Source: Hypomesus transpacificus
Lineage: Eukaryota; Chordata; Actinopteri; Osmeriformes; Osmeridae
Assembly: GCF_021917145.1 (NCBI RefSeq)
Contig: NC_061072.1
Location: forward strand, 9,813,805-9,877,804
Reading direction: 5' to 3'
DNA length: 64,000 bases
This document shows, piece after piece, positions 1-12,264 of the stretch. The notes below the pieces were generated by a model. It worked only from the letters and a program-made list of their open reading frames with translations. It was not told the DNA's origin and searched no databases. Numbering within the stretch: position 1 is the stretch's first letter; each line of letters starts with the position of its first letter. The position numbers and the translations under genes were made by a program.

Positions 1-3000
1 TTTACAGTGTTGATGAGGGGAGGAACGTCTGACTCACAAAGACAGAAAGTGAAAAAACGGGAAAACGGAGGGAAAATCCACATGAACTCAAGTGTGCACT
101 CGGCCCAACATTCCAAGCACATTTCATTCATTTACCATCTACAATTGAATACTTCACCTTTCACCCCCAGGACAATGTTCACGCGTCATGTCTTAACCGG
201 CCCCTCATCTTTTGTTTGGCTTCAATTGCCAGAATTAGGGAGAAACTCTAGACTAGCTGGGCAGCAACAGAGTTCTCAGGGAAAATAAAGCCTCTTGTTG
301 CCATCGCTGGTAATAAAGCATGTCAGACTCCCACAGCAAGCCACAGGCCTTCTCTCAACAGCCTCTCGGACTGACCCTGCAACTGTCCAGGTGAGAAACA
401 CAGCGCCACCCTCTGGGGAGAGCGAAACAGAACATCTAGACCTCCACTCACCTTGGTGCTCTCATCTACTTTCATCTACGAAACGTTTTGACAGTACACA
501 AGACGAGAAAAAGTGAGACAAAATACATTCTTCACATTGGTAGTTCTACCCATAAAAAAATAACCACATACTAAAACAAGCACGTGGGACTCGTGCTGTC
601 TACGTAAACCCAAACCAATGCCCCCAACCTCACTCAAATTCAACACGCACGTTTGGCTTTCTCCTCCCCCAAGCTCATTTTCTGTGTACAATCTGTCCAT
701 CCTCTCTTCACAGACTAACTCAATTACACACACACATTTTAAAGTGCTGAGCAACTGTAACTCAATTGGCTTCCATGCGTCCTGGTGTCAAATTTCTACC
801 TCACTAGGGCCACATTCACCCAGCCAGACTGCATCCCTCTGTGATTATACCCACAAACCAGGCTTCCTATCCCAGTCTAGGCAGCAGTGGAGCTGGCTTG
901 GCACAGTAGAGGAGACTGTGGGCTAGTCTTGAGGAGTGACTTGTGGTGAACCAGAACCAATAATTATAGACGGTTGGAAGTTGCTAACTGGTTAATGCAC
1001 ATCCTGGATCAGGGATGTTTGCTATATATTCATTTTCTTTACATGAAGCCTGGGGATATTGAAACCGTTTGTGTACCGATTGAGTTTCCGTTAAGATGAG
1101 CTTCTGATGACAGATAAAAGGCCTAAAGGGATTGTGGCTTCCCACACATGACCAAGCTCAATCCAAACATGGCTTCATAAACATCACACTGTGGCAAAGC
1201 TCAACTTTATTGGACAACATGGCTGCACCAGCATGTTGGAAACAGAGAACCAATCGTTCAAGCATCACAGTAGATGTGATGCTGTACGACATTGGGTTCA
1301 TGGGAACAATTTAATGCCTAGATGCTTTAGGACTATGACTGGTCCACAGATTTTAAACAGGTGCTTAGCTAGGGGGCGGGGCCACTTCTCTCACCTCTGC
1401 ATCAATGGATGTAATCCCCATTAATTGCCCTGCCAGCTGCCAGAAAGGGATCAAACACGATGCAGACAGTTTGTGTGTGTGTGTGTGTGAGAGTGAGAGA
1501 GAGACAGAGATAATAAAACATTCAATGATGTATTATTACATCATTTTATTGAGATAGGTGGATTAGGCATAAGAGGATGTGATCAGACAAGCTCAAATTC
1601 ACAATAGCTGCACATGCATCAAAGGATGGGTAAATGCTTTGGGACCAACCAACCAACTGACCAACCGACCAAGCGAACTTTGAGCAGCTGGTTGTGGCTA
1701 AAAAGGACAAAATGATCATATAACTGTTTTACTAGTTCAACCACAGAGCCATTGCTTTAACGCAGAATCAAATAGTCATTTAGTGTGAATAGGCGGCTTT
1801 GTATTGTCACAAACAAACAGTTCACTCTGTCTCTCCCTCTTCATCTCTCCCCCTCTGTCTCCTTCCCTCTCCAACCCCCTACTGACTTACATTGTACAAA
1901 GCATAAATAAAACGTGACTTGCAGCTTCAGTTTCTGACTTATATGAAAGGAGGATTTGAGTCCAAATGGAAATCTCAGAGGGAGGAACACAAAGACTATC
2001 ACAGACTGTTGTTTCCCTTGTTCCCATGCAGAACACCACAATCAATATGCATATCAAATACAGAACAACCTCTGTAACACTGCCAGCAGATGATAAGACA
2101 CTGGACCTGTTTGCATAAGCATGAAGAGACTGCACCGGGCCTTATTCTAATAAGCACGTTTCGTGGAGAGAGGCATGACATACTGGTCATGATGAGTGAG
2201 TAGGGGTATGCCAGAATGAAGCTGTAACCCAGAAGATAGACCTGAATGAACCTACCACATGTTGCCAGGTTAAATCCCGCCTAGGAGCACCCCAGGAAGT
2301 GCACCCATGCTGAGGGGCATGTTTAATTGGAGTTAGCAGGTCCCAGCTGGCCGACAAGACGGGCTGATACTGAACTCTCAGTCCTCACTGCTCACAGGGA
2401 CAGACACTCCTGAAATCTTTGCCAGAAACTGTCAATATGTCTGCCAAGCTTAAAACGTTGTCCAACAATGTAGAATCCTTCCAGTCTAGGTCAGAGACCT
2501 AATCCCCTACTTCAAAGTTAATGTATTTTGTGCAAACCAGCAATCAAATAGATTGGATGCAAACCTAGCTGGCTGATGATATTTCGTGTATGAGCCACAA
2601 TGTTTTCTCTTCAGATGAACCGAGAGTCCTAAACCAGATGTTAACATATTCTATAAACAGACACTGTTGACTGACAGCTTAGAGTTCAGAAGAGGAGAGG
2701 AGGAGAAAAAAAACTGTGAGGACAGAGATTAAGTTCCATAATCTGCAGGCAGGAAGGGCAGTAATATCCACACAGATTCGCCCCAAAATACAGGATTGAA
2801 CCCAGTGAGGCCTCAACTCTAAGGCTCTGCTGCAAACTACGCAGCAAATTAAGCTATATAGTTAAACAGCAAACATACACAGGCCTAAAGCAGTTATCCC
2901 TTAATCTGGGTCAGAATACCTATTAGTGTAAAAATATTCATCTGAATACGGAAAAGGTCATTTAATGAATGAGGGGGGGGGGGGGGGGGTCTACAGTACG

Positions 3001-4218
3001 CTTGCCTTCTCCTACTGGTCGACTACAGGGCAGGGCGGAGGCCCACTTCCTGTGTATCTAAACACTGCCCCCCCCCCAACCCCCCTTTCCTCCACTCACT
3101 GGTTTATTATTCTACTGCTCCGTGCCAAGGCCAAGCCAGCCGACCACAGAGTGATGAGACCACACCCTGAACAAAGGCCAAGGAGAGGCGATGAGGAAGT
3201 GATGAAACAGCAGTTTGTGAGCATGAATGATAAAGTGTTCCGAAGGCAAGACAGCACTCTAAGAATGTTAAATGAACGTGTCATTCTGTTCTACAGGTGA
3301 GTATGTGTTTACTGAATACAACGTTGTTTTGACCATAAGTTATCAACTGCTGTGAAGACACCCATGGCATACCACAGGAAGGCCTGCAAGAGGCATGCAA
3401 CACACTCTGCCAAAAACGCTCCCAATCATTGTTTATTTTCTCAGAGATCCTCATTTACCACGAGTCAAGCCAAACCTCAACCATTTCCCCTTCTCCCAGA
3501 AAGCACACTGAACAAAATGCCATTATATCCACCCTAGTCCTCTCTCCCCAGTGAGACTGGCTGAGGAGAGAGGAAACACAGTGGAATGCTTTGCACCCCT
3601 TCCTCTACACATCTGAGGGAGAGGAAGAAAGAACAGAGAGATTAGAAGAATACAGGGGCGGGTAGGCAGGAGCTAAAGCCCCCATGTCTGTCTCCATCCC
3701 ACCCTTACTCCCAGCGTGGCTCTGGAGCTCGCTGTGAGGCAGCGGAGCAAGCAGAACAGCTCTCCAGACTAATTACTTCAGACCCAGTTCACCTCAGCAT
3801 AAGCCCTTATGCAATGGTATGACACGTCTGCCCCCCCCAATTTGCCCGCCACCACCTCAGACCCTGTGCCTCTCCTTCAGACTCTCCAAACTATTTCCAC
3901 TCACCTATCACACTCAATAACTCAACTCGTGCTGGAGTGGTCAGCAACTATTGCTATGTATGTCCGACGGTTGGTGTGAGAGAGAGTAAGTGTGTGTTTC
4001 CCTTCCTCAATAGGGGGCTAATCAGGACAGAAATCATCACGTAGTAAGAAGTGTATTTCAAAATAACCAAACAGATAACCTCAGGTAGGGGTCGTTTCAG
4101 TTACATGAGCCTGATACTTTCATTCCACTGTACACAATTACAGTGCAGAAAACCTCAGACCAAGAGGTCAAGGGAAAAACAGCAGATGGAGATCATGAAG
4201 ACGGGAAGTCTTGGCTGG
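1..4218. other. gene-free stretch, nothing assigned
   Basis: I see no coding region with recognisable family features here. Open frames are short and lack conserved motifs. Low-complexity tracts include a TG run near 1472-1489 leading into GA-rich sequence, and a 17-base G run at 2973-2989. A good-looking splice donor follows an open frame at 3300, but I cannot connect it to any gene. The stretch may be intergenic or lie inside an intron of a gene outside the window. Confidence 0.5.
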
Positions 4219-4650
4219 CCCACACCACCCACCATGCCCACACCACCCACCATGCCCACACCACCCACCATGCCCACACCACCCACCGTGCCCACACCAC
4301 CCACCGTGCCCACACCACCCACCATGCCCACACCACCCACCGTGCCCACACCAGTCACCATGCCCACACCACCCACCATGCCCACACCACCCACCATGCC
4401 CACACCAGTCACCATGCCCACACCACCCACCATGCCCACACCACCCACCAGGCCCACACCAGTCACCATGCCCACACCAGTCACCATGCCCACACCAGTC
4501 ACCATGCCCACACCACCCACCAGGCCCACACCACCCACCGTGCCCACACCAGTCACCATGCCCACACCACCCACCATGCCCACACCACCCACCATGCCCA
4601 CACCACCCACCAGGCCCACACCAGTCACCATGCCCACACCAGTCACCATG
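4219..4650. repeat. 18-bp minisatellite, 24 copies
   Basis: Exactly 24 head-to-tail 18-bp units fill 432 bp, followed by one degenerate unit. The basic unit reads cccacaccacccaccatg. Variants change only the last triplet (atg, gtg or agg) or replace acc with agtc at the centre. Reading units by the hexapeptide they would encode gives nine PTPPTM, eight PTPVTM, four PTPPTV and three PTPPTR. Because 18 is a multiple of three, several frames on both strands stay open across the array. I take these open frames as a by-product, not as genes. Confidence 0.97.
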
Positions 4651-6077
4651 CCCACTCCAGCCATTACAGACACCAGTTATCGACCAACTTGGATCGGGAA
4701 TAACAATACAGTCTTTTCAACAAGAATTTGGATGTGGAATATTTGGCTTTACTTTCAAGAAATGTAATATCGAAAGATGCGAATAAAACACGGTAAATCA
4801 CGTTTTCCCCCAATATAGAAAAGGTTTGTGGTGCATCCTGAGCTTCTCTGAAAAAGAATATTCCTTACACCTCATTTAGAGATATAACCTGGAATATTAG
4901 AAGATAGGCTTGAACCTGAGGGCAGGAACCGGGGTAGTCCAAAGATAACAAAACCTTGCCTCCCTCCCCTGCAACCTGCACAAGTAATCCTACCAGCTCA
5001 AACTTGACTGTCTGGACAATGTCTGCAGAATGGCAGCCTCCCATCGCTAGTGTATTTAGTTTTGTTCATCATCATCAGAGTTGACAGTTAGGTTTTTTTT
5101 AAACGGGACAGTGGAGCAGGTAAGAAGTTATAGATAGAAAATTGGAGTAGGACAGAAAGGTAAATATTAAATATAGACACTAAGTATTGTGAGTTCCATG
5201 GACTTTTTGCATCAAAATGAGGCAATTAGTCAGGTAGCCAAGGGAGGAGCTGACAGGATGTGGCAGTTGGGGAGGTAAAAGATGTCCCCCTCACCAGATA
5301 AATGGGCCTTTGCTTTCAACCTGCCAGTATAAAGACAAATGTGAGAAGACCTTCAACAGTAGTCTCCCTTTGTACCCTACAGGCCTATTCGGAGGCCTTG
5401 TCACCACCCCTCCCTTCTCTCTCTCCAACTGAGAACAACCCAGAACGAGGTCCACACTCAAGAGTAGCAGTTTAGCCAACCACGAGGCCCCACTTTAAGA
5501 GGTACTGTAGAGGACGTGACATGTTGAACGCTGAGCCCATCTAAGGGGCTGCGATCCAGGGTGACTCTAACCCCTCCTGTCCTCATGTCCTCCTGTCCTC
5601 CTGTCCCCTCCTGTCCTCCTGTCCCCCTGTGCAGCTGTGCAGCCCAGCTGTTCTCTCAGCTTAATAGGGAGAATGTCACTTTGTTGTTCCTCTGCCCCAT
5701 TTGGTGGTCATGGGGGTCAATCACCAACACACACACACACAATGCTTGCACACACAGACACACACGTGAAATGAGAGGTAGGTGAGAGGTTTAGAGGCGA
5801 AGACCTCGCAGTCCTCAGTGTTTTGTCAGTAAATGAGCCTCCTCCAGGTCTCTGAGGTAGTTTGCCATGCCACAGCAAAAACCTTTATTAGCCTTCTCTA
5901 GTCAGAACCTCCCTAAAGTACCGATTTCATCAGCATGATAAACTACTTTGTGATCGGCCCACTCCCTGCCCGTAAAAGGTCTAACGTTTCACAGACTACT
6001 TCAAAATGAATAGTTTCCCCTAAAGTGATGTTGTCTCAAGCTGTTTAACATACTGTGGTTTAGTAAGTGGAAAGCTA
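4651..6077. other. gene-free stretch, nothing assigned
   Basis: No recognisable exon. The stretch has a short CTCCTGTC-type tandem run near 5575-5630 and a small CA tract near 5729. Nothing else supportable was seen. Confidence 0.5.
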
Positions 6078-6679
6078 CAGTGTTTCCCACAGATTAGAAA
6101 GCTATATGTGGCGGGGGGGGGGGGGGGGGGTGTTGTTTCATGTCAGACCGGGGGGGGGGTCGAAATAATTCACAAAATCAATCAACAACAACAAACAAAT
6201 AATTTCTGCATATGCAGGTAGCGACGCTGCATACAGGGTGCTAAATAACTATTTAACTGGTCGGCTCCATGACGCCGGGTAAGTAGCTAGCTCTTGAAAC
6301 TTCTCACCAAAACAACGAAGGGGAACCTTCGATTAAGACATGTCCGTCGGTACCTAGCGAAAAGTAGCCTCAACTTTCCTAGACCTTTAGCTACGGCACT
6401 AATGCTGAAGGCTCGCTGATGTAGCTGTCGGTCTCACTAGAACGGCGTATGCATCGTTGCTAACGTGTGCTGACGTAGTGACTGTGTGTGTATGTGAGAA
6501 AGACGCGTGCGTGAAAGAGACGGAGGGAGAGCAGGGAAAGGAAATGCAGCTGAACGAATACGCTGCGTGTTTTTACCTAAATAGCGAAAAAAAAAAATGT
6601 TTACGAAACGCAATGTGTGGCGGCCGGTGTTGATTCTGTGGCGCACCGCCACAAATTAGTCTATGTGTGGGAAACACTG
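6078..6679. mobile_element. non-autonomous hAT-type DNA transposon
   Basis: The 602-bp element starts cagtgtttcccaca and ends with its exact reverse complement tgtgggaaacactg, giving 14-bp terminal inverted repeats. It is flanked on both sides by agcta (6073-6077 and 6680-6684), a 5-bp direct repeat that fits a target-site duplication. The terminal motif and 5-bp duplication resemble the hAT5-type families known from fish. The interior has an 18-base G run at 6113-6130 and a second G run near 6150, and no transposase. It must have been mobilised in trans. Confidence 0.8.
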
Positions 6680-9543
6680 AGCTATACAACAATACTAATT
6701 ACAGGAGAATGAGGAACAGAGGGTGTATTCTGGGAACTAAAATAAGCAACCCACAGAACGGAGTATCAGCTCATAAGAGTCTCAAAAAAACAACACTACA
6801 AATACAATGACACAGCATTCGCTCTCCCTATTTTTACACTGCTCCCGTACCATTTTCAAGATATTGCGTTGACGTATAAAGTTTCAATTCAAATAGAGTG
6901 TTCTGCAAGGACAGGGCCTCCTATTCCGTATGCCAAGGGAAAAGGATTTGACCTTCAGTTTCAATGTCTCTCAAAGACAAAACCCAGAGCACCTTGAGGA
7001 CTTGAGTATCACTTACCCATGCACACCATCTTAAAATATGAGGCCTGGTAAAATTACAGAAACCCCTTTTTTCTCCCCAGCCCCCTAGTTTTACTGGCAC
7101 ACGGGATTAATTTAATTCCTCGAGATGACAAAGCAAAGCACTACACATATAGTATGCACACAGATAGACAAACACACAATACGATTAATAATGAAACCAT
7201 ACATGCAATGCATGGTTAGGTTACCCAAACAAACTTTATTAGTCTAAATGGAGTATTAGAGAAGCTTCAAAATTCTCTCAATTGAAGTCAAAAATGTTCT
7301 TCGGTACTTGAAGTCAGAGCAGTTATTACATTGTTGGTATAATTAATTAGGAGGCGTCCAGGGTACGCAGCTTCCTAGGTTGATGATTACCTCCCAGGAG
7401 GGCAGGGGGATGCAGAGGGGGGGCCAGGAGGGCTCTCACACAACAAAGCAGACTCATCCATGGAAGTGAACAAACAGCAGCAGCAACCAACACCGTAGGC
7501 CTACTAAAGCTTAGGCAGCAGTTCAGTAAAGATTTCGAGAAAGCACTGTGCCTGCCTGGATCTCTTGAGAAATTACGAATGCAAATACGTGGCCTCCAAC
7601 AGTCCCCAAACACCCCCAGTTTGACTGAGTAAGCATTTGACTTCGGTGAAATAAGAACGCCAACAACATATTTCCCCATGTGGACTGTCTGTTTACAAAG
7701 GATCCATCTTAGTGGCAGCCACCCACTAAATGGTAGACATGCTTTGTAACTAATTACATAAACAAGCCCTCATGAGAATTTTGTTCCAAAAAACGATCCA
7801 GATTTTATCTTAACCAACAGTCTCAGTCCGACTCACTGTCAAAACCCCCCAACCAGAGATTTTGTTTAGACAGTCACCCTTTCAGAATTAGAGACACTGA
7901 AATGAAGTTAGAAATAGATTTGAGAGTGACATAAGGTTTTGAGGATGTACTCTCGCTGGCAATTCAGCAACGACAGAATGTGTTTAAGTCAAGCAGCAAG
8001 CCCATCGTGATTGTTTAAGAGCCAGCTAGAACGAAATGGGTCAGAGAGAGATCAAGCCAGACTGCTCATAAAAGCAACACCTGTTCGCGATCAAACATTT
8101 CAGACATTTTATAAAAAATTTAAAAGGTTAGACCCAGAAAGGAAAAGACCCAACCTTAAGGTGGGATTAATACACACGAACACACACACAAACCCAGAAC
8201 CTAAGTTGAGAAAGAATGAGACACTGCATAGCTTCATCACAAACAATATGTTCTCAAACCCCACTAATGTACAACACCCCTCATTCAGTTGAGATAAGAT
8301 AAAGATAGAGATTGAGGGCAGTAACACAAAGGAAGATAAGTACCCTGAAGAGGACACGTCTCGAGGAAGCAATGGATGACAATAAGTGTTCACAACACCA
8401 GGTATCCACATGGCCATGCGGAGATGTTGTTTTGCCTATCCAACTAACCAGTCAGTTCTGGTGTTGCACGAGATATGGGTGACAATTTTGAAAATCTAAA
8501 TCGAAGAGGTCATTTCTGCCGAGGTGACATAACTTAGACTTGTTAAATGGTTCTTAAAGCAGATTTCTCTCATATCTTAGCCCACGTTTTTTTCATCTCC
8601 GTATACATAAAAGGCACAAAAACAAAGACAACTATATTTTGATAAAACATAAGTTTTCATATGAGGATCGCAGAGCCTGTCTTGTATCCTTCGTGTAGGC
8701 TAATCTAATACATTATGCACACCTGTGTTTTTGTTGAGCGCTGGATGTATCTGCTCAACGCTTTCTGTTTTTCGTCTCTATCATTGAAAAGGAACTTATT
8801 TATTAATAGTAGTCGTCGTAGGAAATTTAAAAAATCACTGCAACTTAACATGTCACAACTGTACCTACATACGTTGTGTCGTGAAAGTATTGGCATGAAG
8901 CAACAAAGTAACAAAAAACTTACCATGAAAGCTTACACAGGACAGCCCTCGTTGACAGGACAGTTCTGCGAGTCTTCTCGAAAAAATTGTGTGGACGTGT
9001 TTTTCTGTCGATTTAATATCAAGTTTCTGAGAAATAATATCCTCCTTTAAAAACTTCTTGCAATGCGCATTCTTTTTCTCTCTGCTAGCTTTCTGTTTTA
9101 TCTCTTCCTGCTTTAAGATGCCCGTTCGTTACTGTGGTCTCAAACGCAGCGAGTCCAAGAGCAGACTGATGGTGGAACAAACCCTCAGCCTTAACAGCGA
9201 CAGAGCCCAACCCCCAATAGCTTTCCTACTGGCTGAGGTTGTGGACACGTTAGGGTAGTTGTGGACTGGACACCAGTACTCAGTAAACACGTCTTTGAAT
9301 GCTGTTTTGAAAGGCACCATATATTAGGCTATAAAATAACAGGGTTACTGTTTGTACGCATTCTAGTTCTTTATATTTGTGTAAGTATGCACTGTTTGTT
9401 GATATTTACTGTCATCATCATGATGAGATGCTGCTTTTGCAAGCTCTTGACTGAGCCTTCCCAAGATTTACAGCATACCCAGAACCAGCAAGGAGCCACA
9501 CCTCTTGGATACACACACGCATGAGCACATATCCAGTATATGG

Positions 9544-9548
<5 letters not shown>
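6680..9548. other. gene-free stretch, nothing assigned
   Basis: Several open frames of 60-110 codons are present on both strands (for example the minus strand at 7347-7679), but none shows a family motif, splice continuity or composition that I would call coding. No RNA gene was recognised. Confidence 0.45.

Positions 9549-9621
<73 letters not shown>
9549..9621. repeat. CA/TG microsatellite
   Basis: An uninterrupted CA dinucleotide run of about 73 bp, likely polymorphic. It generates apparent poly-HT and poly-CV open frames that are not genes. Confidence 0.98.
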
Positions 9622-9623
<2 letters not shown>

Positions 9624-9667
9624 AGGCATTCCCTGCAGTAATGTTTCTTCGTCACTGCATATAGGAG

Positions 9668-9866
9668 TTTACATTTATTCATTCAGCAGACGCTTTTATC
9701 CAAAGCGACTTCCAAGAGAGAGCTTTACAAAAGTGCATAGGTCAGTGATCATAAACAACGAGATAACCCCAAAAACATTGTGGGTAGCCAAAACATGAAG
9801 CATACATTGTGAAAAGCAAATAAGTGCCAATGGGAAGAACCATAGGAGCATGTAGTTAAACAGTTA
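9668..9866. mobile_element. dispersed fish repeat with SINE-like tail motif
   Basis: The segment opens with ttacatttattcattcagc followed by agacgcttttatccaaagcg. This is the same 'cagacgc-ttatcc-agcg' core seen in the two tRNA-derived SINEs of this window (20405-20600 and 38256-38443). The rest does not match those SINEs. I recognise this type of sequence as common in teleost genomes but cannot name the family. The right boundary is approximate. Confidence 0.5.
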
Positions 9867-11329
9867 GTATTTCTTCATTTCAACAGAAAAAACGTTCTTA
9901 CTGAGATTGGATTTACAAATAGCCAAATTTGTGATCTTGGTGGGGTTCCAGAAATACAAATCATAGTTATTTCACCCAAAGGAAATGAGGGGAAATTGGC
10001 CGATTTACTTATCTGACCACTGAAGAGTTTGAGAGGTCTTTTTGTTACAGTAATTGAGAATTATTTGGATTGAGTGCAGTGTGTCTGTTGTTTGTAATGG
10101 GTCCCTCCAAACGACTGAATGTGCTATCTACTGTGTGATTATGGAGAAATAAAGTTCCCACTACTCTCTTTGTTTAGCCATAGGTGCCTGCCCAAGATGT
10201 TTATGATTGCAGAGAGCTGCTCGTATAGCTGCAAGTATGTTGAACTAAGTGATTGTGTTTTTTTCTGTTTCCACTGTCTCAGCACTACTGTTTTGCAAAA
10301 AAACCTCCTGAATAGAAATTTCTCAAAATTATCAATAAGGGTCTAACTTGTTGGACTCTGCTTACTTGCACTCTCTAAACAATGCAAGACACGCATATAC
10401 AATAACTAAAAGGTTAATGCTACTTTGTCTTGTGATAGCACAGCACAGACTCATATATAACTAGGTACTGCTTTGGACTGTAACAAAGACATACTGCTGT
10501 TGTGTTTCTCTTGTTTCCACGCTGATGGTTACCTAATATTCATCTCTGTGTCTCACCTGACCTGCTGACACATGAACCCACAGCCTGCTGTCTCTACCTT
10601 GCTCAGCCACTCTCACACAATGTTAGGAACTAAGGACGGAGCAAAACAACACATCATCTGCTCTGCTCTCCAACCAGCAAAACAGGCTCCATTGTTTGTC
10701 CCCAGTCACAACCCTGGCAACACAGGCCAAGTGATTTAAGAACTTGTTCTCTATACAGCGACCTTGGTCTTCTATTGGATTTAACTTTGTGTTGTCCCCA
10801 ACTGGGGATACTGTTTCCTACCGGCTGCAGCCGTGTTTCCTGAGTCCTTGCTTACCAAAGCCCAGTCTCTGAAACTGATATACAACATCTGGTAATCTAG
10901 GTATTGTGCTTTCTCTTGAGGTACAGTGCATTTAAAAAAGTATTATTCCTCTTGCTTGATTCATGATGTGAAATGCAACAGGAGTACTTTGAACAATGAA
11001 ATTGGATGTTGCAAGGAATAGAATATTAAACAGCAAGCATAAACGACAAAAGAATTAACTCAACTGAAACTGTTCTGACAATTTACTAAACAATAGACTA
11101 CTGCTCTTAGATACTTCCCTATTGATGTTTTTGAATACCGTTGCAAAATAGAATAATTTAACTGGGGTAGCCATTGTCATGCTTGTCTAATGTGCCAAAA
11201 AAAAATCTTTAAAAGGCTAACAAATGCTCCAGGTCATTCTACACTGCACAGAAAATAACTGCCATAGATTTGTCCACTAAATGAAACTAAACAAAACAAT
11301 AATTCAAATGTACTTTTTAGGCTCCATTA
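9867..11329. other. gene-free AT-rich stretch
   Basis: No exon or RNA gene was recognised. The sequence is AT-rich, with no repeat boundary that I can fix before the LINE begins. Confidence 0.45.
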
Positions 11330-11451
11330 AGGTTTACTCGGCACGGCTTTTTTCCTTGGAGCTCGACGCTACTGTTCCTGTTGAACTAGCCAATTCAACG
11401 TTCTGACGAATTATCTTGGCTGGCATAAACTATTAACGTAAGTTAATTATA

Positions 11452-12198
11452 ATGTCTCACACCCACTCACATTGTCCTACATGTGTCATTTTGTTCGAAA
11501 AGTTGACTCTATTAGGGAGTCGCGTTCAGTCGCTTGAGGAAGAACGTATGCTAGTAACTTTAGATGCGACTGGCGCAACATCACAGACAGGGAGTCCTAG
11601 CGTGAGTGAGGACTCAAGTTTAGCCCCACCGGTTTCACCTTTGCAGCATGGTGGGAGTGGGACTCCGCAGACGTTAGTGATCGGTGACTCCATCACTCGT
11701 AACATTAGATTGGAGGGACCAGCGACAGTTTACTGTGTACCTGGGGCCAGAGCTACCGACATAGAAGCTAATCTTAGGGTGCTGGCTAGCACTAGGGCTA
11801 AGGCAAATGCCCAAGCTAAGGCACATGGCGCACGCACTGATGATAGGTATGAGAATATTGTCATTCATGTCGGCACCAATGATGTTAGGCTGAGGCAGTC
11901 AGAGGTCACGAAGGTTAATATTGCTCGGGCATGTGACCTTGCTCAAAAGATGAGTCGGCATCGAGTAATAGTCTCTGGCCCACTACCTGCTAGGGGGACT
12001 GACGAGATCTACAGCAGGCTTGTCTCTCTCAACCGCTGGTTGGCTCGCTTTTGCTCAGAACAGGGTTTAGGATTTGTAGATAATTGGTCTCGTTTCTGGG
12101 CCAAACCTGGCTTGTTGAAAAGTGACGGGCTCCATCCTAGCTGGAGAGGTGCTTTTCTTTTGTCTAGGAATATTGAAGCTATTCTAAAGCAGACCTGA
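11452..12198 (+). CDS. LINE ORF1 protein with SGNH-hydrolase (esterase) domain
   Basis: A 248-residue protein. The N-terminus has a short CxxC and a heptad-like stretch (about residues 8-35), possibly a short coiled coil. From about residue 75 it shows the block pattern of SGNH/GDSL hydrolases: GDSIT with the nucleophile serine (block I), a glycine in the GARATD region (block II), GTND with the asparagine (block III), and DGLHP with the aspartate-histidine pair (block V). Esterase-type ORF1 proteins are known from L2 and CR1 LINEs of vertebrates. They are thought to help ribonucleoprotein assembly or membrane contact, but their substrate is unknown. All four SGNH residues are present, so catalytic activity is plausible. 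Confidence 0.88.
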   Translation: MSHTHSHCPTCVILFEKLTLLGSRVQSLEEERMLVTLDATGATSQTGSPSVSEDSSLAPPVSPLQHGGSGTPQTLVIGDSITRNIRLEGPATVYCVPGARATDIEANLRVLASTRAKANAQAKAHGARTDDRYENIVIHVGTNDVRLRQSEVTKVNIARACDLAQKMSRHRVIVSGPLPARGTDEIYSRLVSLNRWLARFCSEQGLGFVDNWSRFWAKPGLLKSDGLHPSWRGAFLLSRNIEAILKQT

Positions 12199-12264
12199 CA
12201 CTCACTAGAACAAGCCGGGCTACAGTCTCTTAGAGAGTCTGATAGGTATGTTGATAGGCATGCT

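Noticed and set aside
440..485. Tiny minus-strand exon candidate with an acceptor and a GTGAGT donor
   Set aside because: It would encode only about eight residues and has no partner exons that I can find. It is too short to support.
4219..4650. Possible CRISPR array
   Set aside because: Units are directly adjacent with no unique spacers, and the window is vertebrate DNA.
4051..4786. Long proline/threonine and histidine-rich open frames in three plus frames and one minus frame
   Set aside because: They exist only because the 18-bp minisatellite unit is divisible by three. All frames are equally open and there is no conserved non-repeat part.
7347..7679. 110-codon minus-strand open frame
   Set aside because: No recognisable domain, no splice or promoter context, and composition like its surroundings.
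9371..9798. Open frames of repeated CV or TH residues
   Set aside because: They are translations of the CA/TG microsatellite.
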